64,000 nucleotides of DNA from Pseudomonas sp. RSB 5.4 (GTDB lineage Bacteria; Pseudomonadota; Gammaproteobacteria; Pseudomonadales; Pseudomonadaceae): NCBI RefSeq assembly GCF_037126175.1, contig NZ_CP146986.1:2508501-2572500 (forward strand), read 5' to 3'. The position numbers were made by a program, and so were the translations under genes. This document shows, piece by piece, positions 17,172-24,545 of the stretch. Within the stretch, counting starts at the first letter, position 1. Every line of letters begins with the position of its first letter. Under the pieces are notes generated by a model. The model saw only the letters and a program-made list of their open reading frames with translations. It searched no databases and had not been told where the DNA came from.

Positions 17172-17612
17172 TCAATGTCCGAGGCGCTGCGCCCACGAGC
17201 TAACAGCATCTTCAATCAATGCATGGGCATGAATAAAAGCGGCCTTACCTTGACGATACGGATCCTGTATTTCTCTTTCGCTCTGCCACTTGCCAAGAAG
17301 AAACACTTTGCCTCGGGCGTGCGAGGCAATCTTCAGTACCTGATTCACATGTTGTTTTTCCATGACCAGAATCAGGTCTGATTCATTGACGATATCGGCG
17401 GTCAATTGCCGGGCCTGGAAGCCCTCGGCGCTGTGCCCGCGGTCTTCCAGCACCTGGCGCGCCGATGCTTCCATGCCTTCGCCAACCCGCGCCGCGAGGC
17501 CTGCGGAAGTCACAGAGATGGTTGAGGGGGTCAGCGCGTTACGCAGCAGAAGTTCTGCTGTCGGACTTCGGCAAATATTGCCAACGCACACGACAAGGAT
17601 CTTTTTGAACAA
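17172..17612 (-). CDS. wzb: Low-molecular-weight protein tyrosine phosphatase (Wzb/Etp)
   Basis: This 146-residue enzyme has the P-loop CVGNICRS with Cys9, Arg15 and Ser16, and the general-acid motif DPYRQ with Asp117. Family members dephosphorylate the tyrosine tail of the BY-kinase encoded just downstream, which keeps the kinase cycling during capsule assembly. It is the first gene of the leftward run wzb-wzc-GT4-pyruvyltransferase-wzx-wzy-acyltransferase. The start MFKKILVVCVGN fits the family; its promoter must lie in 17613-17903. Confidence 0.94.
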   Translation of the reverse strand: MFKKILVVCVGNICRSPTAELLLRNALTPSTISVTSAGLAARVGEGMEASARQVLEDRGHSAEGFQARQLTADIVNESDLILVMEKQHVNQVLKIASHARGKVFLLGKWQSEREIQDPYRQGKAAFIHAHALIEDAVSSWAQRLGH

Positions 17613-17903
17613 GGTTTACATTCCTGTGTAATATCATTCTGCCAACATCTAGAGCGGATCTTAATGAACCCACTAGATCATTCTGCACTCAGAAATAGAT
17701 TCGCCCTGTCAGTACCAGTGTATTAAGTACCACAGCGCCAAAAGTCGCCAAAATAGAATTACCGGACTAAAAATAACTGTGATTTTCAGATCACGGATAG
17801 CTGACAAAAAATAACATCACTGCACTTAGTGCCATTGTTAGTTTCGAAGCCGTTATAACGAGATACCTTTTCGCCGTTGTCACTTCTCAACCGGAGAACC
17901 GAC
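17613..17903. promoter_or_regulatory. Divergent promoter region between wzb and the glycoside hydrolase gene
   Basis: AT-rich 291-bp region without a gene. It holds GACTAAAAATAACT at 17765-17778 (identical to 6373-6386), a variant GACAAAAAATAAC at 17803-17815, and TGTTAGTTTCG at 17836-17846 (identical to 5126-5136 on the other strand). Shared sites with the galE/galU and gfcA upstream regions suggest common regulation of the split locus. Confidence 0.45.
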
Positions 17904-18854
17904 ATGAAGTCAGCACATCTCAACCGCTTGGGCGCCTTGACTCTGTTGCTCTTCAGTACCGCCAGCCAGGTCCACGCCAACGAGCTGTTCCCGGCATTGC
18001 CCGGCAACAAAACCATCGGGGTTCAGGTCAAGGTCCAGACCTTCTCCGCCGCTGACGCGCAGCAGGTCAAGGCGACCGGCTTCAGTTTCGTGCGTTTCGG
18101 CGTCTGGACTGACAGCCTGGGTAGCGCGGCTTACCAGAAACAGGTCAGCGACGCCTTCGCCGTGGCCAGGGACGCTGGCCTGCCGGTGTTGATGACCGTG
18201 CGCGCGACCGCGCCGTTGAATACCAGTGATCTGCCGAACGCGGGGGTCGCCTATGCCAACGCGCTGACCAGCCTGGCGACGACCTACGGCTCGCAACTGG
18301 TGGCGATTGAACTATGGAATGAACCGGACCTCGACACCTACTGGCCGACCGGCAATTTCGATACGACGTTCGTGCCGTTCATGAGCGCGGCGTGCAAAAC
18401 CCTGCAGGACAAGCCGCAAGCCATCCCGGTGATCGGTTTTGGCTTTGCCCGCCCGCCGACTGCCGGCTCGGCGTCCACCGTGGCACTCAACCGAATTGTC
18501 AGCGAATACCCCAAATGCCTCAGCGCGGTTTCCTACCATCCCTATGGCATGACCGGCACACAGATCAGCAACGCCCAGACGTTTATCCAGCAGAACTTCC
18601 ATCTGCCGGGGGTGATCAGCGAATGGGGTATCTCGGCGCTCCCCTCCAACGGCGGCACCGAAGGCCAAGCCAGTAAAATCAGTGCATTCGTGGCCGATAT
18701 CAAAACCCGCAACATTGCCCTGACCTCGATTTACGAATGGAAAAACAGCGACAGCGGCAGCAACGACCGCGAGAAGAACTTCGGTCTGTTGACCGCCGAC
18801 GGCCAGCCGAAACCGGCGGAAACAGCGGTCAAAACCCAACTGAGCCAGCAATAA
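17904..18854 (+). CDS. Secreted clan GH-A glycoside hydrolase, candidate exopolysaccharide hydrolase
   Basis: This 316-residue protein has a signal peptide (MKSAHLNRLGALTLLLF..., cut at about 25 after QVHA). The TIM-barrel hallmarks are IELWNEPD with acid/base Glu140 and GVISEWGI with nucleophile Glu240, about 100 residues apart as in clan GH-A. YHPYG (211-215) is also typical of GH39/GH5-like enzymes. I start at ATG 17904 (GGAG 8 bases upstream), not nine codons earlier. Divergent from wzb, it most likely cleaves the locus's own polymer in the periplasm, as PslG does in the Psl system. Family number (GH5, GH39 or other) is not resolved. Confidence 0.85.
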   Translation: MKSAHLNRLGALTLLLFSTASQVHANELFPALPGNKTIGVQVKVQTFSAADAQQVKATGFSFVRFGVWTDSLGSAAYQKQVSDAFAVARDAGLPVLMTVRATAPLNTSDLPNAGVAYANALTSLATTYGSQLVAIELWNEPDLDTYWPTGNFDTTFVPFMSAACKTLQDKPQAIPVIGFGFARPPTAGSASTVALNRIVSEYPKCLSAVSYHPYGMTGTQISNAQTFIQQNFHLPGVISEWGISALPSNGGTEGQASKISAFVADIKTRNIALTSIYEWKNSDSGSNDREKNFGLLTADGQPKPAETAVKTQLSQQ

Positions 18855-19061
18855 CCTCCATTGATGTGCTCAAGGGGCGCTGGCCGTCAGTTGCTTTGAA
18901 CCTGTGACCGCTTTTGGCATCGTATTCATCGATACCGCGCCCCGCCCATCAAGCAGCCGTTCTCAGGTTGTTGCCAGCGGGGCCTCCGATACGCCCGGAT
19001 ACCCTTGAGTGACTGTCAGCGCTCGGGTAATGTCGTCAAACCCACAGGACAGAGCACACCC

Positions 19062-19988
19062 ATGACTTCCAAGCTGGAACAACTCAAACAGATGACCACC
19101 GTGGTTGCCGACACCGGCGACTTCGAAGCGATCGCCCGGGTCAAGCCGGTCGACGCCACCACCAACCCTTCCCTGCTGCTCAAGGCCGCCGCCATCCCGG
19201 CTTACGCCCAGCTGCTGAACGCCTGCGTCAGCGACTGCAAGGGCGATGTGGGCCTGGCCAGCGACCGTTTTGGCGTCGCCGTGGGCCAGGAAATCCTCAA
19301 AGTGATCCCGGGCCGGATTTCCACCGAAGTGGATGCGCGCCTGTCGTTCGACCAGGACGCCGTGCTCAAGCGTGCGCATCGCCTGATCGAGCTGTACGAC
19401 AAGGCCGGCATCGGCCGTGACCGCGTGCTGATCAAGATCGCTTCGACCTGGGAAGGCATCCGCGCCGCCGAAATTCTCGAGAAGGAAGGCATCCAGACCA
19501 ACCTGACCCTGCTGTTCTCCTTCGCTCAGGCTGCAGCTTGCGCTGACGCCGGGGTGTTCCTGATCTCGCCGTTCGTGGGCCGCATCTATGACTGGTACAA
19601 GAAGGCCAACGGCAACGACTACACCGGCGCCGATGATCCGGGCGTGCAGTCGGTCACTCGCATCTACAACTACTACAAGGCCAATGACTACAAGACCGTG
19701 GTCATGGGCGCCAGCTTCCGTAATCTGAGCCAGATCGAGCAACTGGCCGGTTGCGACCGTCTGACCATCAGCCCGGACCTGATCGACAAGCTCGCGGCAG
19801 ACACCGGCAAACTGGAGCGCAAACTCGCCCCGGGCCACGCCGGCGAAGCCCGCCTGATCCTGAACGAAGCACAGTTCCGCTGGCTGTCCAACGAAGACGC
19901 GATGGCCACCGAGAAACTGGCTGAGGGCATCCGTCAGTTTGCCCGTGACCAGGAGAAGCTTGAGGCACTGCTGCAGGCCAAGCTGTGA
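19062..19988 (+). CDS. tal: Transaldolase
   Basis: This 308-residue enzyme of the non-oxidative pentose phosphate pathway transfers dihydroxyacetone from sedoheptulose-7-phosphate to glyceraldehyde-3-phosphate. The motif DATTNPSLL is at 31-39, Asp17 lies in VVADTGD, and the Schiff-base Lys125 is in [12 protein letters not shown]. The length is that of TalB-type transaldolases. The ATG at 19062 ([10 protein letters not shown]) is the family start; an extension to 19005 has no support. It ends with a strong terminator and lies next to rssC-rssB, as I recall for P. aeruginosa. Confidence 0.96.
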   Translation: MTSKLEQLKQMTTVVADTGDFEAIARVKPVDATTNPSLLLKAAAIPAYAQLLNACVSDCKGDVGLASDRFGVAVGQEILKVIPGRISTEVDARLSFDQDAVLKRAHRLIELYDKAGIGRDRVLIKIASTWEGIRAAEILEKEGIQTNLTLLFSFAQAAACADAGVFLISPFVGRIYDWYKKANGNDYTGADDPGVQSVTRIYNYYKANDYKTVVMGASFRNLSQIEQLAGCDRLTISPDLIDKLAADTGKLERKLAPGHAGEARLILNEAQFRWLSNEDAMATEKLAEGIRQFARDQEKLEALLQAKL

Positions 19989-20010
19989 TCTGAGTCGCTG
20001 AAATGCAAAA

Positions 20011-20040
20011 AGGGCGAACCCGGTTGGGTTCGCCCTTTTT
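20011..20040 (+). terminator. Rho-independent terminator of tal
   Basis: Stem AAGGGCGAACCC / GGGTTCGCCCTT with a short loop followed by TTTTATTTAT. A clear terminator 22 bases after the tal stop. Confidence 0.92.
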
Positions 20041-20081
20041 ATTTATGCAGCGCGGGAGGATGCATCGTCTGAACTGACGCC

Positions 20082-20170
20082 TTCGCGAGCAAGCCCGCTC
20101 CCACAGGGTCAGGTGTGGAATGAAGAACTCGGGGTCACTCAATCACTGTGGGAGCGGGCTTGCTCGCGAA
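20082..20170. repeat. Inverted REP pair (GTGGGAGCGGGCTTGCTCGC type)
   Basis: Copies at 20082-20105 and 20147-20170 in opposite orientation. They lie between the convergent tal and rssC genes. Confidence 0.92.
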
Positions 20171-20203
20171 GAGGCCGGAACAGACACCCTCCCCCATAGG
20201 GAA

Positions 20204-20686
20204 TCAATGTCTTTCGAGGGCATTCACCAGGTCATGGAAGGCTTCACGATTGGAGTCGTTCAGGCCCATGAGGATCTTGTGCGCTTCGAGCACCTTGATC
20301 CGCACCACTTCTTCGGACTGATCCTGATCCGGCAGGTCGTCCAGGCACTCGGGGCAAGGCACCGGGTGGTTGACGATGTTGAACACCTGCTCGAAGCCCA
20401 TCGACTGCAGCAGACGGGTGATGTCTTCGTGGGTGGTGACGACGGTCGGCAGCAGGCCGACCTTTTGCCGCGACAGGATCGACAGTTTGGCCAGCAGACC
20501 GAGGGTGGTGCTGTCGATGCTACGGGTTTCGGTCAAATCGATCACGATCGCGTTGAAATTCAACGCGGTGAAGATTTTCTCAATAGTCGCATCCAACGCC
20601 GAACACAGGGTCAGGCGAACTTCACCGACGAACTTCAGGACGAAGGTGCCGTCCTGCTCGGCGAACTGGATTCTACCGGTACTCAT
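20204..20686 (-). CDS. rssC: STAS-domain anti-sigma factor antagonist RssC
   Basis: This 160-residue protein has a STAS domain at about 1-105. The phosphorylatable serine region is TRSIDSTTLGLLAKLS, with Ser59 in the usual place. A tail of about 55 residues follows with CPEC (111-114) and an acidic, helical end. Partner-switching proteins of this type bind or release an anti-sigma or adaptor protein according to serine phosphorylation. It overlaps the rssB stop by 4 bases (ATGA), so the phosphatase domain of RssB is the natural partner. The name follows the Pseudomonas tal-adjacent pair; function here is inferred. Confidence 0.82.
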   Translation of the reverse strand: MSTGRIQFAEQDGTFVLKFVGEVRLTLCSALDATIEKIFTALNFNAIVIDLTETRSIDSTTLGLLAKLSILSRQKVGLLPTVVTTHEDITRLLQSMGFEQVFNIVNHPVPCPECLDDLPDQDQSEEVVRIKVLEAHKILMGLNDSNREAFHDLVNALERH

Positions 20687-21867
20687 TGAAGATTCCTGCT
20701 CAACACCAACAGGGCGATATCATCCGGCATCTCCCCTAGCGTGGCCAATTCAAACACTTGCCGCAGACCATCCAGGCTGCCGCCCGCCGCCTTCACCCGT
20801 TGAGGCAAAGCAGCTTCTTTTTCCTTGAGCGTAGGTTCTGGCAACAGATCCAGAATGCCGTCGGACATCAGCGTCAGGCTGAAAGTCGGAGGCAGCTCAA
20901 GCACGTGATCTTCGTAGGTGGCCTCATTGAACAAGCCCACCGGCAAACCGCGGCCTTCGAGGTAACGAACACTGTCAGGCGTGTACAACACAGGCAACGG
21001 CAGATGGCCGCCGATGCTATAGGTCAACAAACCGGTCTCCTCGTCGATGACTCCACCGACCATTGTGACGTGCTTGCCCAGCTTACAGCTGATCAGCCCC
21101 CGGTTGATATGACCAAGCACTTCCGAAGGCTTGAATTCCGGCAACGTGCCGTTGCGCTTGGACTCGAACAGCAAGCGCGTGGTCATGAACTTCAGCAGCA
21201 CGGTGACGAACGCTGAAGAGGCGCCATGGCCCGAGACGTCGGCCAGGTAGAACGCCACCCGACGCTCGTCGACGCGGAAGTAATCGACAAAATCACCCGA
21301 CAGGTACAGCGACGGGATGATCTGGTGAGCAAACTGGAACTCGTCAATGCGCCACGGACTTTCCGGCAGCATGTTCATCTGCACCTGGCGACCGGCGTTC
21401 TGGTCTTCCTGGAGCAGGTTCAGGCTGGCTTCGAGCTCGCGGTTGGCCTTCTCCAGCTTCTCGCGGTAGCGCTGGTTCTCCAGCAACAGGCGCGCACGAT
21501 CAAGCGCGCGACGCACCGAGTGCTCGAGCACGGCCAGGTCTTCGAGAGGCTTGATCAGGTAGTCCGCGGCACCCAGGCGCAACGCCTCGACCGCGTCGTT
21601 CATCACGCCCGCACCCGAAACGACGATCATCGGCGTTTGCGGTGACCGCTCGGTGACCTGACGGATGAATTCGAGACCGCCCATCTGCGGCATGCGCAGA
21701 TCGCAGATGACCAGGTCGGGCTTGTCTTGCTCGAATACCTGAAGACCCTGTTGGCCGTTGCTGGCCTGCAGGACGCTGAAACCACTGTCTTCCAAATAGG
21801 CCGCGAGGCTCGCGCGCACTACTTCGTCATCATCGATTATCAGCAGCGTGGCACTGGTTTTTGGCAT
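20683..21867 (-). CDS. rssB: Response regulator RssB with PP2C-type phosphatase domain
   Basis: This 394-residue protein has an N-terminal receiver domain (phospho-acceptor Asp56 in VICDLRMP), a coiled coil at about 130-165 (NQRYREKLEKANRELEASLNLLQED) and a SpoIIE/PP2C phosphatase domain at about 180-394. Metal and catalytic motifs are intact: YLSGDFVDY, LADVSGHG, LMSDGILD and PDDIALLV. E. coli RssB, the RpoS adaptor for ClpXP, has a degenerate version of this domain. An active phosphatase acting on RssC is therefore likely in Pseudomonas. It is co-transcribed with rssC and leads the pair. Confidence 0.87.
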   Translation of the reverse strand: MPKTSATLLIIDDDEVVRASLAAYLEDSGFSVLQASNGQQGLQVFEQDKPDLVICDLRMPQMGGLEFIRQVTERSPQTPMIVVSGAGVMNDAVEALRLGAADYLIKPLEDLAVLEHSVRRALDRARLLLENQRYREKLEKANRELEASLNLLQEDQNAGRQVQMNMLPESPWRIDEFQFAHQIIPSLYLSGDFVDYFRVDERRVAFYLADVSGHGASSAFVTVLLKFMTTRLLFESKRNGTLPEFKPSEVLGHINRGLISCKLGKHVTMVGGVIDEETGLLTYSIGGHLPLPVLYTPDSVRYLEGRGLPVGLFNEATYEDHVLELPPTFSLTLMSDGILDLLPEPTLKEKEAALPQRVKAAGGSLDGLRQVFELATLGEMPDDIALLVLSRNLQ

Positions 21868-22141
21868 GTGGGCAAACGGCGCCAGAATTAGGTTGGCGTA
21901 GCAGGCGGGGCATCGGCCCGGCTCAGACTACTGGATTCGCTTTCTAGCCTCTCTGCTGCACCGCTTTCGAGCACTGAGCCGGAACGCGATTGCACCAGAG
22001 GTGCCCTTCTAAGGCGCAGACGGTACTCCCATCCGCGGGGCGTTTCAAGCATGCGCCGATGGTCGCTTGACGACTTTACTTGTCAAATCACCGAGAGTTA
22101 TAAGAACAGCTCAAACCGTAACCCAATGGAAGGTCAAAGCC

Positions 22142-22441
22142 ATGAGTCAAACCGGTCGGGACTACAGCGAAAAGCGCGATTTCATCCGCATGCGGGTCGA
22201 TGCCGATGTGGTGTTGATTCATGAAGGGGATCAGGTGTCGGGCGTGTGCATCGACCTCTCCAGCAGTGGCATGCAGGTTGAAGCACCGCGCCAGTTCGCG
22301 GTAGGCGACCGCTTGAGCGTGCGCATCGACTCCGAGCACGCGGCGCTGAGCGGACTGGAGGCCGAGACTGAAGTGGTGTGGGTCAAGCCCCAGGACGGTG
22401 ACAGCCAGAAACTCGGTCTGACCATTCTGAAGATGAAATAA
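22142..22441 (+). CDS. PilZ-domain protein, probable c-di-GMP receptor
   Basis: This 99-residue single PilZ domain has the binding signature RDFIR (Arg12, Arg16; RxxxR) and DLSSSGMQV at 38-46 (D/NxSxxG). These bind cyclic di-GMP in the family. The protein has no other domain, so it must act by binding a partner. I use the ATG at 22142 (AAGG 9 bases upstream), not an extension to 22067. It is a single-gene unit between rssB and mlaA with a terminator behind. A link to the polysaccharide locus is possible but not shown. Confidence 0.88.
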   Translation: MSQTGRDYSEKRDFIRMRVDADVVLIHEGDQVSGVCIDLSSSGMQVEAPRQFAVGDRLSVRIDSEHAALSGLEAETEVVWVKPQDGDSQKLGLTILKMK

Positions 22442-22448
22442 GCGCACA

Positions 22449-22480
22449 CAAAAAAGGCGGCCTCAAGAGGCCGCCTTCTG
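22449..22480. terminator. Bidirectional terminator between the PilZ gene and mlaA
   Basis: Stem AAGGCGGCCTC / GAGGCCGCCTT with an AA loop at 22454-22477, flanked by an A-run on the left and TTCTG on the right. It serves mlaA (minus) well and the PilZ gene moderately. Confidence 0.85.
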
Positions 22481-22494
22481 ATCATGGATCGACA

Positions 22495-23184
22495 TTAAAA
22501 ATCGTCTACGACCTTACCATCCTTGACCTTGAACTCGCGGTTCTGCAGGTAGGCGTTGCGGATGAAGGTGTATTTGTCGCCGCTGATCAGCTTCTCGCTC
22601 GACAGCAGGCTGGCGCGGGTGTCGACGATGTTCAGGCCGAACGTCGAGTTACGCACCGGGATGTCGTTGATGTAGCGATACGGAGCGGTGTAGCTGTCGA
22701 CGTACTTCGACGGTGCGTCACGCAGGGTGCTAGGGCCGAGCAACGGCAGCATCACATACGGACCGCTGCCAACGCCCCAGTAACCGAGAGTCTGACCGAA
22801 GTCTTCGTCGCTGCGATGCAGGCCCATTTTGGTGCCGACGTCGAAGAAGCCCAGCAGGCCGAAGGTGGTGTTGAAAATGATACGCGCGGTATCGACACCG
22901 GCTGCTGCCGGTTTGGCCTGCAGAATGTTGTTCGCCAGGTTGGTGACATCACCGACGTTGCGGAACATGTTGTGGATGCCGTCCTCGAGGAACTGCGGCG
23001 TCACGTACTCGTAACCCTGCGCCAGCGGCTTGAGCGCGTAGGTGTCGACGAAGTCGTTGAACTGGAAGATCGGGCGGTTGACGCTTTCCCAAGGGTCTTC
23101 TTCCGTTGCGGCGTTGGCGGCGAACGGAACCAGCAAGACGCTGGCACATACACATAGCTGAGCGAGAGGATTGCTCCAGCGCAT
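22495..23184 (-). CDS. mlaA: MlaA (VacJ) outer-membrane phospholipid-transport protein
   Basis: This 229-residue protein has a signal peptide cut after ANA (about 25) and the family start EDPWESVNRPIFQFNDFVD. GLLGFFDVGTKMGL, GYWGVGSGPYVMLPLLGPSTLRD and APYRYI are all diagnostic of MlaA. MlaA extracts mislocalised phospholipids from the outer leaflet for the Mla pathway. E. coli MlaA is a lipoprotein, but no lipobox cysteine is present here at the cleavage site. The ribosome site AAGGAG lies 7 bases from the ATG. It is a single gene. Confidence 0.95.
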   Translation of the reverse strand: MRWSNPLAQLCVCASVLLVPFAANAATEEDPWESVNRPIFQFNDFVDTYALKPLAQGYEYVTPQFLEDGIHNMFRNVGDVTNLANNILQAKPAAAGVDTARIIFNTTFGLLGFFDVGTKMGLHRSDEDFGQTLGYWGVGSGPYVMLPLLGPSTLRDAPSKYVDSYTAPYRYINDIPVRNSTFGLNIVDTRASLLSSEKLISGDKYTFIRNAYLQNREFKVKDGKVVDDF

Positions 23185-23379
23185 AGAAAAACTCCTTGGA
23201 TTTTTACTGGCGCGGGCACCCGGGCCCAGGCGTTAAGACCGCTAGTATAAGCGCAAAAGCCGTTTTGGGCAGTCTACCAATGAAGAGTCGTGTAGGACCT
23301 TTCCAAGCCCCCTTCACACGCCTGTCATCCAACTGTCACCGCCGTCCCCTAGCCTCATGACTATTTCAGGGACGTTGCC

Positions 23380-24000
23380 ATGACACACGCTGAAGCCTTG
23401 CCTGTCGCCGCACCCGGTCTGACCGCCGTGCTGTTCGGACTCAGTGGCTGTCTGGTGGATTTCGGTGCCCGCGCCCATCAACACGCCAGCGTGCTGCCCG
23501 AGCAGGCCGACGCCACGCCCGGCGCCCTCGACAGCCTGCTCAGCCTGCAGCGCCAGCAGATTCCCTGTGCGTGGATCGATGAGCTGCCCCCGGCCCTCGC
23601 GCAACCGCTGGCGGCCTCGCTGCCGGGTTGGATCAAACCGACGCAATATTCAGCAACAATCAATCCATGGCCAGCGCCGAACGCCTGCTGGCAGGCGCTG
23701 ATGGGGTTGAACGTCAGCCGTCTGGATGGCTGCGTGCTGGTCAGCGGCGAGCCACGCTTGCTGCAATCGGGCCTCAACGCCGGGTTGTGGACCATTGGCC
23801 TGGCGTCCTGCGGCTCGTTGTGCGGCCTGGCGCCGAGCGAGTGGCAAGCCTTGAATCAGAAGGAGCGCGAGCAGCTGCGCGGCAAGGCGACCATGCAGTT
23901 GTTTGGCCTCGGCGTGCACTCGGTGATCGATCATCTGGGCGAACTCGACACTTGCCTGGCCGACATCAGCCTGCGCCGCCTCAAAGGCGAAAAGCCCTGA
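23380..24000 (+). CDS. Degenerate phosphonoacetaldehyde hydrolase-like (HAD) protein
   Basis: This 206-residue protein resembles PhnX phosphonatase at both ends: TAVLFGLSGCLVDFGAR (15-31) matches the first HAD motif region, and GLNAGLWTIGLASCGSLCG (about 133-151) matches the PhnX segment before the C-terminus. The nucleophile Asp of motif I is Gly20, the acidic pair of motif IV is lost (LVSGEPRLL), and most of the cap domain is missing (about 275 residues in PhnX). It is therefore unlikely to hydrolyse phosphonoacetaldehyde. No phn genes are near. A similar gene is recalled near mlaA in P. aeruginosa, which would argue for a kept non-catalytic role. Confidence 0.75.
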   Translation: MTHAEALPVAAPGLTAVLFGLSGCLVDFGARAHQHASVLPEQADATPGALDSLLSLQRQQIPCAWIDELPPALAQPLAASLPGWIKPTQYSATINPWPAPNACWQALMGLNVSRLDGCVLVSGEPRLLQSGLNAGLWTIGLASCGSLCGLAPSEWQALNQKEREQLRGKATMQLFGLGVHSVIDHLGELDTCLADISLRRLKGEKP

Positions 24001-24109
24001 CCGGGATCATGCAGGTTGCAGCAGAGTGGATTAATCTAAAGGTCAGCCATAGACCTTTGGCGCGCGGCTGCGGTCAATGCCAGTGCCTATAGATAAAAGG
24101 AACCACACC

Positions 24110-24373
24110 ATGCCCGCCCGTGAACTTCAAGAACAGCTCAATACCCTGCGCGAGCAACTGGAGCAGAATCCGCCGTTGTCCGAAGCCGAGCGTGAAGATC
24201 TGCGTGCGCTGATGGCGCAGATTGAATCGGAAATCAAACTGGAAACTGCCACTCAGGACGCGAGCATCGCCGACGGTGTGAACCTGGCGGTGGAACGCTT
24301 CGAAGTCGAACACCCGGCCATTGCCGGCACCCTGCGCAATATCGTCAATGCGCTGGGCAGCATGGGGATCTGA
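24110..24373 (+). CDS. DUF4404-family small helical protein
   Basis: This 87-residue protein is mostly helical, with a charged heptad-like N-terminus (RELQEQLNTLREQLEQ) and a C-terminal VNLAVERFEVEHPAIAGTLRNIVNALGSMGI. I assign it to DUF4404 from memory of that ending. Function unknown; no signal peptide or membrane segment. The ATG at 24110 has AGGA 8 bases upstream, and a longer frame from 24077 lacks support. It is followed by a strong terminator, so it is a single gene or the end of a short unit with the preceding gene. Confidence 0.75.
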   Translation: MPARELQEQLNTLREQLEQNPPLSEAEREDLRALMAQIESEIKLETATQDASIADGVNLAVERFEVEHPAIAGTLRNIVNALGSMGI

Positions 24374-24390
24374 TTCCCGCGCCATACAAA

Positions 24391-24420
24391 AAAGCCCTGC
24401 CATGTCTGGCAGGGCTTTTT
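24391..24420 (+). terminator. Rho-independent terminator after the DUF4404 gene
   Basis: Perfect 12-bp stem AAAGCCCTGCCA / TGGCAGGGCTTT with loop TGTC, then TT and a pyrimidine-rich end. Confidence 0.92.
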
Positions 24421-24446
24421 CATATTCGTGATGTGAACACGGTCAT

Positions 24447-24534
24447 TGTGGGAGCGGGCTTGCTCGCGAAAGCGGTGTGTCAGCCAATGCATCATCAACT
24501 GACACACCGCTTTCGCGAGCAAGCCCGCTCCCAC
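24447..24534. repeat. Inverted REP pair (GTGGGAGCGGGCTTGCTCGC type)
   Basis: Nearly perfect inverted repeat extending beyond the REP cores (AAAGCGGTGTGTCAG on both arms), between the convergent DUF4404 and queF genes. Confidence 0.93.
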
Positions 24535-24545
24535 CCTTCAGATGT

